Part shown: one piece after another, positions 36,035-44,810 of the stretch
How the letters are laid out: each line of letters opens with the position of its first letter
Numbering within the stretch: position 1 is the stretch's first letter
DNA from: Rhizobiales bacterium 62-17
GTDB lineage: Bacteria; Pseudomonadota; Alphaproteobacteria; Rhizobiales; Beijerinckiaceae
Assembly (NCBI GenBank): GCA_001898965.1
Contig: MKVW01000005.1
Span: 239,224-303,223 of the forward strand
Reading direction: 5' to 3'
DNA: 64,000 nucleotides
Program-made: the position numbers and the translations under genes
Notes under the pieces: generated by a model
Seen by the model: the letters and a program-made list of their open reading frames with translations, nothing else
Databases searched by the model: none
What the model was told of the DNA's origin: nothing

Positions 36035-37306
36035 TCAGGCGAAAACGTCGGTCACGAAGGCCGAATACCAGGCCATGTTCTCTGCCTGGGTCTGTTTGCG
36101 CACGTCTGCCGTCTCACCCGTCTGGGAAATGAACGTGCTGGCGGCGGCGATCTTGCCGTCCTTGGGTTCATAGGCCCCGCCGACCTTCACCGCATCGTCG
36201 GTTTCGATCAGGCTCCAGCAGGTGTTGGCATAGCGGGCCGGGAAGGTGCGTGCGCCGGTCAGATCGCCACGCACCATCATCGCCGCCACCTTCGCCTGGC
36301 TATTGGCGGAGAAGGCGGACTTCGGCATGTCGCCGGCTATGCAGGCATCGCCGAGAATGAAGATGTTGGCGTCCTGCGCCGATTTCATATTCTCGGGATT
36401 GATCGGGCAGAAGCCGGTCTGGTTGGCAAGCCCGGCGTTGAGGGCGATCTTGCCCGCGGTTTGCGCCGGAATGACATTGACCAGCGCCGCATCCTTATAG
36501 GTCTCGAAGCCGGTGACGACGGTGTTGGTCTTAGGGTCGACCGATTTAATGCCGTCATGAATCTTCGGGCCGATCCATTCGATCATGCCGGGATAATATT
36601 TTTCCCAGCCCTCCTGGAAGAGTGCCTGTTTGGAGAAATTCTCCTTGGGATCGACGATGATGATCTTCGCCTTCGTGCGGCCGGTGGATTTCAGCACATG
36701 CAGCATCATCGACGCCCGCTCATAGGGGCCGGGCGGGCAGCGATAGGGATTGGGCGGTGCCACCATGACGATCAGGCCGCCGTCCGGTACCGCATCGAGG
36801 CGGCGCTTCAGCAATTGCGTTTGCGGGCCGGCCTTCCAGGCATGGGGCATGGTCTCTTCAAACTCCTGGCCCCAGCCGGGAACGGAGTCATATTTCAGAT
36901 CGATGCCGGGCGAGACGACGAGCCGATCGTAGGGCAGGCGCGAACCATCGGCGAGCACGACTTCTTTCTTGTCGCGATCGATGGTGTTGGCGAGCTGGTG
37001 ATTGAGGCGCACGCCATAGGGAACCAGCTTGTCGTAGCCGTGTGTGATCGAGGCGAAGTCGCGATAGCCGCCGAGGTAGAGATTGGAATGGAAGCAGGTG
37101 GTGAATTCGCGCGTCGGTTCAACCAGAACGACGTCAATCGCGCCTTGCGAATCCTTGGCGATATATTTGGCGGCGGTGGCACCGCCTGGACCGCCGCCGA
37201 TGACGACGGCACGCGGTTTCGCCTGACCGATCACGGCCGGCGCGGCGAGCGCCAAGGCGCCAAAACCGACGCCGCCACGAATGACCTGCCTACGGTTGAT
37301 ACTCAT
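36035..37306 (-). CDS. soxF: SoxF/FccB-type sulfide dehydrogenase flavoprotein
   Basis: The 423-residue protein has a twin-arginine signal (RRQVIRGGVGFG), an FAD-binding motif (AVVIGGGPGGATAAKYI), and Cys residues in FTTCFHSN and TGFCPINPEN that match the redox disulfide of flavocytochrome c sulfide dehydrogenase. The C-terminal FCC domain is present. SoxF/FccB oxidises sulfide to sulfur in the periplasm and uses a cytochrome c partner; the next gene upstream in the operon (37328) encodes a small cytochrome c that fits. Length is as expected for the family. Confidence 0.92.
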   Translation of the reverse strand: MSINRRQVIRGGVGFGALALAAPAVIGQAKPRAVVIGGGPGGATAAKYIAKDSQGAIDVVLVEPTREFTTCFHSNLYLGGYRDFASITHGYDKLVPYGVRLNHQLANTIDRDKKEVVLADGSRLPYDRLVVSPGIDLKYDSVPGWGQEFEETMPHAWKAGPQTQLLKRRLDAVPDGGLIVMVAPPNPYRCPPGPYERASMMLHVLKSTGRTKAKIIIVDPKENFSKQALFQEGWEKYYPGMIEWIGPKIHDGIKSVDPKTNTVVTGFETYKDAALVNVIPAQTAGKIALNAGLANQTGFCPINPENMKSAQDANIFILGDACIAGDMPKSAFSANSQAKVAAMMVRGDLTGARTFPARYANTCWSLIETDDAVKVGGAYEPKDGKIAAASTFISQTGETADVRKQTQAENMAWYSAFVTDVFA

Positions 37307-37327
37307 TTTTTGGACCCTCCGGTGATT

Positions 37328-37651
37328 TTATTTCCGACTAAGGCTACCAAAATACTCAGCTAACGCATCCATGTCAGCATCAGAAAGACTGGATGTGAGC
37401 GAATTCATAATTTGATGTTCGCGTGTCTTGTCACGGTAGGCTTTCAGCACGGCGACGAACTGATCACTGGGCCAGCCGATGATCGAGGGAATGCCTTCCG
37501 CCGATTGGCCGTCTGGTCGATGGCAGCTCACGCACGTGGTCGACAGATATTCACCAAGCGCACGATCGCCAGCCGCTTGCGCCTGCGGCACAAGGAAAAG
37601 GCCCGGGCCAACGAGCGACAGGCCAAGCATGAAGTTTCGCAGCTTTCGCAC
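37328..37651 (-). CDS. Small cytochrome c, probable SoxF partner (FccA/SoxE-like)
   Basis: The 107-residue protein carries a signal peptide (residues 1-27, ending AQAAG) and one haem motif, CVSCH at 40-44, with a possible axial Met at 82 in HQIMNSL. It lies 21 bases before soxF on the same strand, the order seen for FccA-FccB pairs. The SoxE name is also used for this position. The short length fits a monohaem partner, smaller than dihaem FccA of phototrophs. Confidence 0.85.
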   Translation of the reverse strand: MRKLRNFMLGLSLVGPGLFLVPQAQAAGDRALGEYLSTTCVSCHRPDGQSAEGIPSIIGWPSDQFVAVLKAYRDKTREHQIMNSLTSSLSDADMDALAEYFGSLSRK

Positions 37652-37659
37652 GGTTGGCG

Positions 37660-38337
37660 CTATTCGACCTTGGGACCGGTTTTGGAATCCGGCGTCACGT
37701 CGATCACACGGGCGCGGTTCAGCACGGAGACCTCGGGCTTGCAGTCTTTCATGCAGGGATTCTTCTTCCAGAACGCTTTCTCGGTGGTTTCCCGATCGTC
37801 ATCATAGAAGCCGCCGACATTGGGCATTTTCAACGAGGAGAAATTCTCCCGTGAAAGTACGAAGTCGTCTTTGACGATGTCGTTCATGTTGAGCAGGAAG
37901 GCGGTGAGCGCATAGGTCTCGTCCGCCGTCAGCGATTGCGCATTGCCAAAGGGCATGGCGCGGCGGATGTAGTCGAACGTCGTCGAGGCGAACGGCCAGT
38001 AGGAGCCGATCGTCTTATCCGGATTGTCCTTATCAAGCGTGCCGCGCCCGCCGACGAGAACCGGCCAGCGGCCGGCGCCTTCGCCAAATTCACCATGACA
38101 GGCAGCGCATTGATTGAGGAAGACCTCTTCGCCTTCCTTGACGCTGCCTTTGCCTGGCGGCAGGCCCTGGCCATCGGGGCGGATGTCGATATCCCAGGCA
38201 GCGATTTCCTCGGGCAGTGCCACGCGGCCGAGGCCGATCGGCTTTTTGGCAGGCTCCGCTTGCAACGCGCCGCCGGCGAAGACCAGCAACGTGCCCAGCA
38301 TGAGGCCTGAGATGAGACTGTTACGAAATCTCGACAT
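37660..38337 (-). CDS. soxD: SoxD, short monohaem form
   Basis: SoxD is the cytochrome subunit of sulfane dehydrogenase SoxCD. This version is 225 residues, whereas Paracoccus SoxD is near 380 with two haem domains. Only one motif, CAACH (77-81), is present, and the protein ends with the N-terminal-domain segment KAFWKKNPCMKDCKPEVSVL. It thus corresponds to the first domain only. A signal peptide is at residues 1-27. The ATG lies inside the soxC end (17-base overlap), so coupled translation is expected. Activity of SoxCD with one haem is plausible but not shown here. Confidence 0.9.
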   Translation of the reverse strand: MSRFRNSLISGLMLGTLLVFAGGALQAEPAKKPIGLGRVALPEEIAAWDIDIRPDGQGLPPGKGSVKEGEEVFLNQCAACHGEFGEGAGRWPVLVGGRGTLDKDNPDKTIGSYWPFASTTFDYIRRAMPFGNAQSLTADETYALTAFLLNMNDIVKDDFVLSRENFSSLKMPNVGGFYDDDRETTEKAFWKKNPCMKDCKPEVSVLNRARVIDVTPDSKTGPKVE

Positions 38338-39595
38338 TCTCGGTCTCTCCGTTGCTGCGCACGAGCCAGGTCTGAATGCCGTTGTTGTGGTAGATGGAAT
38401 TGACGCCGCGCACCTTGCGCAATTCCTCTTTCGTCGGTTGCACATAGCCGGTCTCGTCCATGGCGCGGGACTGGATCAGCATTTCGCGGCCGTCCCAGTC
38501 GAAGTCGAGATAGAAGCGCACCATCGAGAGCGGCAGGTTGGGGCCATCGAGCCGGGCAGTCGTCCAGTTCTTGCCGCCGTCAAGGGTGACATCGATGCGC
38601 TGCATGCGCCCGCGCCCCGACCAGGCGACGCCGGTGATGACGTTCGGACCTTTCTGCACGAGCGGTGCCTGCGGCGACGGCGAGGTAACGACGGATTTGG
38701 CGTCCATGATCCAGGTGAAACGGCGGGCACGGCCATCGGCGAGGAGATCGGTGTATTTCGAGGTCTCTTCGCGCTGCTCCCAGGGCTCGTCGCCGACTTC
38801 GAGACGGCGCAGCCATTTCACCCACATATTGCCTTCCCAGCCGGGCACGACGAGACGCAGCGGATAGCCCTGTTCGGGGCGTAGCGCTTCGCCGTTCATG
38901 CCCCAGGCAATCATGCAATCCTTGAGCGCCTTTTCCATCGGGATCGAGCGCGTCATGGCGGCGGAATCGGCGCCTTCGGCCAGAAGCCATTTGCCCTTCG
39001 GCTTGACGCCGGCTTCGTCGAGCAAGGTTTTCAGGGGCAGGCCGTGATACCAGACGTTGTGGATCATGCCGTGGGTGAACTGGCAGCCGTTGAGCTGCGC
39101 GCCGCGCCATTCCATGCCGGAATTGGCGGCGCATTCGAGAAAATAAGCGTGGTTGATGCGACCGGGAAAACGCTTCAGGTCTTCCATGGTGAAGACCAAA
39201 GGCTTGTCGACCAGACCATGGATCATCAGCCGATGCTTGGCCGGATCGACTTCGGCAACGCCGGAGTGATGCCGCTCGAAGCACAGGCCCGATGGTGTGA
39301 TGACGCCATCAAGCGCATGCAGCGGCGTGAAATTGACCGAAGATTCACGGCTTGCCGTCAACCATTCCACATCTTGCCGGACGATGTGTTTTTCGAATTT
39401 CGACGGGCTGCCATAGGGCGCGTTCTGCACGCCGGGGCCGAGATAGCGCGTCCAGTCGGGCACTTCCGTGATGGCTGGATCAGGCTTTGGCGTTTGTGCC
39501 TGCGCCGCGCCGGTGGCGAGACCGGCGCCGGCAAATGCCGCCGTTCTCAGAAAGGACCGCCGGCTTGCCGCGGTGGGTGAGGAATTGTCGGTCAC
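38321..39595 (-). CDS. soxC: SoxC, sulfane dehydrogenase molybdenum subunit
   Basis: The 424-residue protein belongs to the sulfite oxidase family and removes six electrons from SoxY-bound sulfane. The twin-arginine signal (SRRSFLRTAAFAGAG) targets it as a folded enzyme. FLECAANSGMEWRG holds the Mo-coordinating Cys, and the C-terminal dimer domain begins around residue 300. The start is GTG 39595, with GGAGGG 5 bases upstream; an earlier frame opening is not supported. soxD overlaps its end. The order soxB-soxC-soxD is standard. Confidence 0.94.
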   Translation of the reverse strand: MTDNSSPTAASRRSFLRTAAFAGAGLATGAAQAQTPKPDPAITEVPDWTRYLGPGVQNAPYGSPSKFEKHIVRQDVEWLTASRESSVNFTPLHALDGVITPSGLCFERHHSGVAEVDPAKHRLMIHGLVDKPLVFTMEDLKRFPGRINHAYFLECAANSGMEWRGAQLNGCQFTHGMIHNVWYHGLPLKTLLDEAGVKPKGKWLLAEGADSAAMTRSIPMEKALKDCMIAWGMNGEALRPEQGYPLRLVVPGWEGNMWVKWLRRLEVGDEPWEQREETSKYTDLLADGRARRFTWIMDAKSVVTSPSPQAPLVQKGPNVITGVAWSGRGRMQRIDVTLDGGKNWTTARLDGPNLPLSMVRFYLDFDWDGREMLIQSRAMDETGYVQPTKEELRKVRGVNSIYHNNGIQTWLVRSNGETENVEIS

Positions 39596-39638
39596 TGCTT
39601 CCCTCCGTCGATCCCATGGACTTACGCGCCGAATTGGC

Positions 39639-41348
39639 TCACGCGCCACGCACGATCACCGATGTGTTGGGCTCAAGCCGCACGGTCTTCACGTCGCTCA
39701 AATGTTTCTCGACCACGTCCCAGATGGGCGGGCCTTCCGTTGCCTGATTGATGCTGGCCCAGCCGGCGACCTTGTAATTGCGTGACGGATCGATCGGCTG
39801 CCCCGTCTTGAGGAAGGTCATATCCGAGATGCGGCTGTTGATCGGCTTGGAGACGTCGATCGTGTAGCCCATGCCGCCGATGCGCACCATGTCGCCGCCG
39901 CCCTGGAAATAGGGATCGGGGTGGAAGATGTTGTCGGCGACATCTTCGAGAATGGCTTTAAGTTGCGCGCCGCTCATGTCCATGCGGTAGCAGGCGGGAT
40001 AGGTCATGGCGGTGGCGTTGGAGAGGGCTTCGAACGTGATCGCATCGCCCGGCACCAACGAGCCGCCCCAGCGGAAGCCAGGCGAGAGCGAGATTTCCGC
40101 GTCGCGCTGCGTCAGCATGGCGTTGCAGATGAGATCGTCGAACGTGCCGTTGAAATTGCCGCGCCGGTAGAGCAGGGATTCGGTGCGTCCGAGTTCGCGC
40201 TGCAAATCCTTTTCGTGTGGCGCGCGCAGCTTTTGCACCAGGGCCTGCATCTCTGCATCGGCCGATATGGCATCGGAGAAGACCGGCATCAGCTTGAAGC
40301 GATAGCCGTTGACCTTGCCGCCTCGCACGTCGAGATCAAGACGCGAGAGAAACTTGCCGTGCGAACCCGAAGCGATCAGCACGGTCTGGTCGACGGTGAT
40401 GGCGCCCGGCATGGCGTCATGGGTATGGGCGGTCAGAATGACGTCGATACCTTTGACACGGCTTGCCAGCTTGCGGTCGACATCGAAACCATTGTGCGAG
40501 AGCAAGACGACGACTTGCGCGCCTTCGGCGCGTGATTCATCGACCTGCTTTTGCAGATCTTCTTCGCGCAGGCCGAATTCCCAATCGGGAATCATCCAGG
40601 CGGGATTGGAGATGGGCGTGCGTGGAAAAGCCTGGCCGATGACGGCGATCTTGACGCCGCCCTTTTCGAACATGCGGCGTGCATCGAAGACAGGTTCCTG
40701 CCATTCCTTGTCGCGGATGTTCTGGGCGAGGAATGCGAAAGGCGCCTTGCCGATGATCTCCTTCACGCGCTCGGCGCCATAGGTGAATTCCCAATGGGAA
40801 ACCATGGCCTCGATGCCAAGCGCCGCCTGGACATCGACCATGTCCTGGCCCTTGCTTTGCAGCGACGTCCAACTGCCCTGCCAGGTGTCACCGCCGTCGA
40901 GCAGCAGCACTTTGTCGGCGCCACGTTCGGTGCGGATAGCCTTGATGAGTGTGGCCAGCCGATCGACGCCGCCCATGCGGCCGTAGTTGCGGGCTAGTGC
41001 TACGAAATCATCGCTGGTCAAAGCATATTGATCGGCCGAGCCGGTGGCGATCTTGAAATAATCGCGAAACGCTGCATCGGTGAGATGCGGCGGCAGGCCC
41101 TTGTCGGCGCCGACGCCGATATTGACCGAGGGTTCGCGGAAATAGAGCGGCGCGAGCTGCGCGTGGATATCGGTGACATGCAGGATGGTCACCGATCCCA
41201 AGGGATCGAAACGCAGAATATCGTTCTGACTCAGGCGCTGCTGGGCGGCGACGCGCCCGAGCGGCCCCAATCCGGACGCGGCCACGATGGTCGAAGCCGA
41301 TGCGCTTGCTTGCAGAAAATGCCGCCGCGAAATCATGTCACTATCCAT
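39639..41348 (-). CDS. soxB: SoxB, thiosulfohydrolase
   Basis: SoxB (569 residues) releases sulfate from SoxY-bound thiosulfonate using a dimetal site. Its twin-arginine signal is ISRRHFLQASASA. Metallophosphatase motifs are present: HVTDIHAQL, DGGDTWQGS, SHNGFD and TAHTHD, plus the SoxB-specific RRGNFNGTFDDLICNAM loop. The C-terminal 5'-nucleotidase domain follows. The gene is between soxZ and soxC on the same strand, all in the order YZBCD. An internal ATG four codons later is an alternative start. Confidence 0.96.
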   Translation of the reverse strand: MDSDMISRRHFLQASASASTIVAASGLGPLGRVAAQQRLSQNDILRFDPLGSVTILHVTDIHAQLAPLYFREPSVNIGVGADKGLPPHLTDAAFRDYFKIATGSADQYALTSDDFVALARNYGRMGGVDRLATLIKAIRTERGADKVLLLDGGDTWQGSWTSLQSKGQDMVDVQAALGIEAMVSHWEFTYGAERVKEIIGKAPFAFLAQNIRDKEWQEPVFDARRMFEKGGVKIAVIGQAFPRTPISNPAWMIPDWEFGLREEDLQKQVDESRAEGAQVVVLLSHNGFDVDRKLASRVKGIDVILTAHTHDAMPGAITVDQTVLIASGSHGKFLSRLDLDVRGGKVNGYRFKLMPVFSDAISADAEMQALVQKLRAPHEKDLQRELGRTESLLYRRGNFNGTFDDLICNAMLTQRDAEISLSPGFRWGGSLVPGDAITFEALSNATAMTYPACYRMDMSGAQLKAILEDVADNIFHPDPYFQGGGDMVRIGGMGYTIDVSKPINSRISDMTFLKTGQPIDPSRNYKVAGWASINQATEGPPIWDVVEKHLSDVKTVRLEPNTSVIVRGA

Positions 41349-41423
41349 CCGTTCGGCCAGCCGTCCGCGTTCGGCGGCACGCCGTTGTTCACTCCACGTT
41401 GCACATGATGCCAGAGCGGCGGC

Positions 41424-41750
41424 TTAGCCGACCGTCAGCTTGTTCTTCGCCTCATAGGTCGAGCCGTCGTCATCCTTCCAGGCGAAGACGAACTCACCGC
41501 TCTCCTTGGCCTTGTAGAAGAACGACTGATACGGATTGGCCGAAATAGCCGGGTTCCAGTCTGCTTCGAAGACAAGCTTGCCGTTGAACGTGGCCGTGAA
41601 CTTGTTGATGATCTTGCGCGGGATGATCTCGCCCTTGGAATCGCGGCGCTGGCCGCTTTCCATCTCATGCGAGATGAGGGTCTTGATCTCGATCAGTTCG
41701 CCTGCCTTGGCTTGGGCCGGGACGCGAACGCGCGGTGTGGGGTTTGCCAT
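41424..41750 (-). CDS. soxZ: SoxZ, sulfur-carrier complex subunit
   Basis: SoxZ (108 residues) pairs with SoxY to form the carrier that holds sulfur intermediates. The sequence PTPRVRVPAQAKAGELIEIK then TLISHEMESGQRRDSKG and FYKAKESGEFVFAWKDDDG is characteristic. No signal peptide is present, as usual, since it is exported with SoxY by the twin-arginine route. It follows soxY after 22 bases. The size is standard. Confidence 0.96.
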   Translation of the reverse strand: MANPTPRVRVPAQAKAGELIEIKTLISHEMESGQRRDSKGEIIPRKIINKFTATFNGKLVFEADWNPAISANPYQSFFYKAKESGEFVFAWKDDDGSTYEAKNKLTVG

Positions 41751-41772
41751 AGGTGCTTTCCTTCCCGGATGT

Positions 41773-42237
41773 CTAGCCGCCGCAGCCGCCGATGGTCACT
41801 TTGATCTCCGATTTGACGGAGTAGAGCGAACCATTCGACATTTCGGCGACGCAGACGATGTTCTGGGTCTGGGCCAGGCGCATGCGCGCGGAGGCATTGG
41901 CCTTGCCGCACTCGGGCGTGAACCGATAGGTCAACACGTTGGGGAGCGGATTGCCGTCGGCGAAGACATGCACGGTCTTGACATAGTCGGCATCGGTCAT
42001 CGGGCTTTCCACCTCGACGGTGATCGGCACGACCAGACCGTTCTCGGCGATCTGCGGTACATCGAGCTTGATCTTGCCCGATTGCAGGGTCTTGTCGCCG
42101 TAAAGTTTCTTGATTTCGGCTTCGACGGCCTTGACGTCGGCCAACGCCATCGATGGGGCCAGGATGGCGGCCAGGGCCGCGATCGATCCCGTTTGCAACA
42201 AATCCCGCCGCGATGGCGCAGCGAATGCGGTCGCCAT
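41773..42237 (-). CDS. soxY: SoxY, sulfur carrier protein
   Basis: SoxY (154 residues) carries the intermediate on the Cys of its C-terminal swinging arm, GGCGG (residues 150-154, Cys152), which is intact. A twin-arginine signal ([16 protein letters not shown]) is at the N-terminus. It is the first gene of the reverse sox block and is divergent from soxA across about 200 bases, so both blocks probably share regulation. Confidence 0.97.
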   Translation of the reverse strand: MATAFAAPSRRDLLQTGSIAALAAILAPSMALADVKAVEAEIKKLYGDKTLQSGKIKLDVPQIAENGLVVPITVEVESPMTDADYVKTVHVFADGNPLPNVLTYRFTPECGKANASARMRLAQTQNIVCVAEMSNGSLYSVKSEIKVTIGGCGG

Positions 42238-42436
42238 TCCTCACTCCTCATTCTTTCGTCCAGGGGCATATCCCTTGGCGATCACCTTATCTGGTTGTGC
42301 AAACTTATTCCCGCGATTTTTGAGCAATGCAAATTCCCAATGTACTACAAAAAAATGTAATTTTTACATCGCGAACACGCTGCTATGGAACAGTGAATCT
42401 GCCTGCGAAGACGTTCGAGTAAAATTTGGGGGAAGC
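42238..42436. promoter_or_regulatory. Divergent soxY-soxA promoter region
   Basis: This 199-base gap is clearly AT-rich between 42290 and 42370, unlike its neighbours. It contains the palindrome ATGTAA-TTT-TTACAT (42354-42368), with a related half ATGTACTACA just before. The sequence is a candidate operator for a SoxR-type repressor, which is not encoded in the window. Confidence 0.6.
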
Positions 42437-43273
42437 ATGAGAAACGTCCGTTTCATAGGGCTATTTGCGGCCACGTTTGGATTGGTTGCGCTGAGTTCAG
42501 GCCTCGCGATGGCGCAGGCGCAACAAGATGATGCTGAAAAGGAAATCGAGCGCTATCGCGCGATGATCAGTGATCCGATGTCGAATCCGGGTTTTCTGGC
42601 CGTCGATCGCGGTGAAGTGCTCTGGGCCACCAAGCGCGGCAAGAAAGAGGTCACGCTCGAGACCTGCGATCTCGGCGAGGGGCCAGGCAAACTTGAAGGC
42701 GCCTACGCCAAGCTGCCGCGTTATTTCCAGGATGCGGATCGGGTGATGGATATCGAACAGCGCCTGCTGTGGTGCATGGAGAAGATCCAGGATCTCGACA
42801 CGGCCGACGTGCGCCGCCGTCGTTTTGGCGGACCCGATTACACGTCGGACATGCAGGATCTCGTGGCTTTCATCGCCAACAAATCCTCAGGCATGAAATA
42901 CCAGCTGCAGGAAAGCCATCCCAAGGAAAAGGAAATGCTGGCGGCGGGTGAAGCTCTGTTCTTCCGTCGCGCTGGTGTGATGGATTTCTCCTGCGCCACC
43001 TGCCATGGCGACGACGGTAAACGCATTCGCCTGCAAGCCCTGCCGAACTTCTCGAAGGCCGGAAAGGATGCGCAGGATACGATGGGCGGCTGGCCGACCT
43101 ATCGCGTGTCGCAGAGCCAATTGCGCACCATGCAGCACCGGCTGTGGGACTGCTATCGGCAGATGCGCATGCCGGCGCCCGAATATGCCTCTGATGGGAT
43201 TACCGCTTTGACGGCCTATATGGTGAAAATGGCCGCGGGCGGCGAAATCACCGTTCCCTCGATCAAGCGCTGA
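42437..43273 (+). CDS. soxA: SoxA, monohaem form
   Basis: SoxA (278 residues) with SoxX joins thiosulfate to SoxY. One haem motif is present, CATCH (186-190), with Cys239 (LWDCYRQM) as the expected modified axial ligand. The N-terminal haem of dihaem SoxA is missing; Cys77 (LETCDLG) and Cys113 (LLWCMEK) remain and could form a disulfide, as in monohaem SoxA types. A signal peptide ends near AMAQAQ (residue 28). ATG 42437 has GGGGGA just upstream; longer upstream frames are rejected. Confidence 0.94.
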   Translation: MRNVRFIGLFAATFGLVALSSGLAMAQAQQDDAEKEIERYRAMISDPMSNPGFLAVDRGEVLWATKRGKKEVTLETCDLGEGPGKLEGAYAKLPRYFQDADRVMDIEQRLLWCMEKIQDLDTADVRRRRFGGPDYTSDMQDLVAFIANKSSGMKYQLQESHPKEKEMLAAGEALFFRRAGVMDFSCATCHGDDGKRIRLQALPNFSKAGKDAQDTMGGWPTYRVSQSQLRTMQHRLWDCYRQMRMPAPEYASDGITALTAYMVKMAAGGEITVPSIKR

Positions 43274-43286
43274 ACGGAGTGACATC

Positions 43287-43916
43287 ATGAAAACCCTGTT
43301 CATTGCCTCCAGTTTGGCCGCAAGTCTGATCGTCCTGTCCGGTGCTGCCCATGCGCAGCAGGCCGCGCCGACCAAGGTCGATCCCGCCGTGGTCGACAAA
43401 TATGTCCAATCCATGTGGGCCAAGGCGCCCGATCCATGGAAGACCGTGCCCGTCCAGGACGAGACGCAGCGCATCTGCACCGAGACGCGCAACAATCCGT
43501 CGCAAGCCGATTTCACCAAGATCATGGAGCGGGAAAAGGCCAGCGTCGTCTTTCCGGCCGACGGCAAGGTGATCGGCGATTGGAAAGCCGGCGAACGCGT
43601 CGCCAATACCGGTACGGGCGGTCAGTTCACGGATGGTCCGAACACGCCGCGTGGTGGTAATTGCTACGCCTGCCATCAGATGGCGCCGAAGGAGTTGAGC
43701 TACGGCACTTTGGGGCCGAGCCTGCAGAACTATGGCAAGGACCGTAAGTTCGATCCGGCCGAGGCGCGCAATGCCTATGCCAAGATCTACAATGCGCAGG
43801 GCGTCTTCCCCTGTTCGCAGATGCCGCGCTTCGGCCTGCACAAATTCCTGAGCGAACAGCAGATGAAGGACGCGGTGGCCTATCTGTTCGACCCGGAGTC
43901 TCCGGTCAACAAATAG
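43287..43916 (+). CDS. soxX: SoxX, cytochrome c subunit of SoxAX
   Basis: SoxX (209 residues) has a signal peptide (1-24), one haem motif CYACH (126-130) and a C-terminal Met ligand at about 179 in CSQMPRFG. Residues 30-110 form an N-terminal extension typical of longer SoxX. It follows soxA after 13 bases; the usual order soxX-soxA is reversed here. A strong terminator follows. Motif GTGGQFTDGPNTPRGGNCYA is a recognisable SoxX stretch. Confidence 0.95.
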   Translation: MKTLFIASSLAASLIVLSGAAHAQQAAPTKVDPAVVDKYVQSMWAKAPDPWKTVPVQDETQRICTETRNNPSQADFTKIMEREKASVVFPADGKVIGDWKAGERVANTGTGGQFTDGPNTPRGGNCYACHQMAPKELSYGTLGPSLQNYGKDRKFDPAEARNAYAKIYNAQGVFPCSQMPRFGLHKFLSEQQMKDAVAYLFDPESPVNK

Positions 43917-43943
43917 CCCTCACGCTGCGCATGATGATGGATC

Positions 43944-43973
43944 ATCCGGCCCGGTTCTCCGGGCCGGATTTTT
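43944..43973 (+). terminator. Rho-independent terminator after soxX
   Basis: An 11-bp perfect stem, ATCCGGCCCGG (43944-43954) with CCGGGCCGGAT (43959-43969), closed by TTCT and followed by four T. It ends the soxA-soxX transcript and overlaps the 3' end of the reverse-strand gene. Confidence 0.92.
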
Positions 43974-44685
43974 ATTGGGCGAGCGGAAAGAAACCGGCGC
44001 GGCGGTAGATGTCGTCGGAGCTTCCATCGATCAGCGTCTTAAAGAAGGCACCGGCTTTGTCGGAAGGCGCCACCGCGTAAGGGGTGGTCATTTGCAGGTC
44101 TTCCGGCAGCCAGGCAGCGATGTGCACGCCGTCGACGGCGACGATCTCGGTCGATTGCGTGAGGCCGAAATCCGCGCGATCCTCCGCCACTTCCTTCATC
44201 ACATTGTAGCCGCCGACTTTGAGCAGCGTTTTGTCGCGTGTCGTCTCAAGCAGGCCGATGCGCTCCAGAGCGCGATGCAGGTGGTTGCCGGCGGTGCCGC
44301 CGCCAGCAGGATCGCCGCGGGCAATGCTTTGGGCCGCGAGCATGACGGCGCGGAATTTCTCCAGGGTCGAGATATCGGGGGCCGGCGCGCCATCTTTGAT
44401 CCCCAGCGCGATGCGCGAAGCCCCGATGGCGGTGGGGGTGCCGAGATGACGGGCCTCATGCAGGCTTTGCAGGGCGGCGAGCGAGGCGGCGACCACATCG
44501 AAGGTCTCGCCGGCGCCGATCCGCTGCTCGACCGCGCCCGACGTGCCAAATTGCAGGTAGAGGCTCGCTCCGGTGCGGTCATGGAAGGCCTGCGCCGCCG
44601 CCGTGATCGCCTGCCGCACGGCGCTGGCGCTGAGGATGCGGATCGCCTGCGGGCCCGATGTCCCGATGATGATTTCATCCGCCAT
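43972..44685 (-). CDS. Solute-binding-fold protein without signal peptide (ModA-like)
   Basis: The 237-residue protein has the fold pattern of type 2 periplasmic binding proteins such as ModA: ILSASAVRQAITAAAQAFHD then YLQFGTSGAVEQRIGAGETF near residues 18-62 and GVHIAAWLPEDLQMTTPYAV later. It begins at MADEIIIGTS with no export signal, so it may be cytoplasmic or the start is misread. Molybdate binding is not claimed. Homologues are often called substrate-binding domain proteins. It stands alone, convergent with soxX. Confidence 0.75.
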   Translation of the reverse strand: MADEIIIGTSGPQAIRILSASAVRQAITAAAQAFHDRTGASLYLQFGTSGAVEQRIGAGETFDVVAASLAALQSLHEARHLGTPTAIGASRIALGIKDGAPAPDISTLEKFRAVMLAAQSIARGDPAGGGTAGNHLHRALERIGLLETTRDKTLLKVGGYNVMKEVAEDRADFGLTQSTEIVAVDGVHIAAWLPEDLQMTTPYAVAPSDKAGAFFKTLIDGSSDDIYRRAGFFPLAQ

Positions 44686-44810
44686 GCTGCTTCTCTCCCG
44701 TCCGGCTGTTTAGGTTAACAAAGGAATAACGTTGCGTAATCAGCCGATCGGCGTTGTTTAGCAAGGCGGTATTGATCTGTGGGACATTCGAGGCCTGAGA
44801 GGGCGCACAT

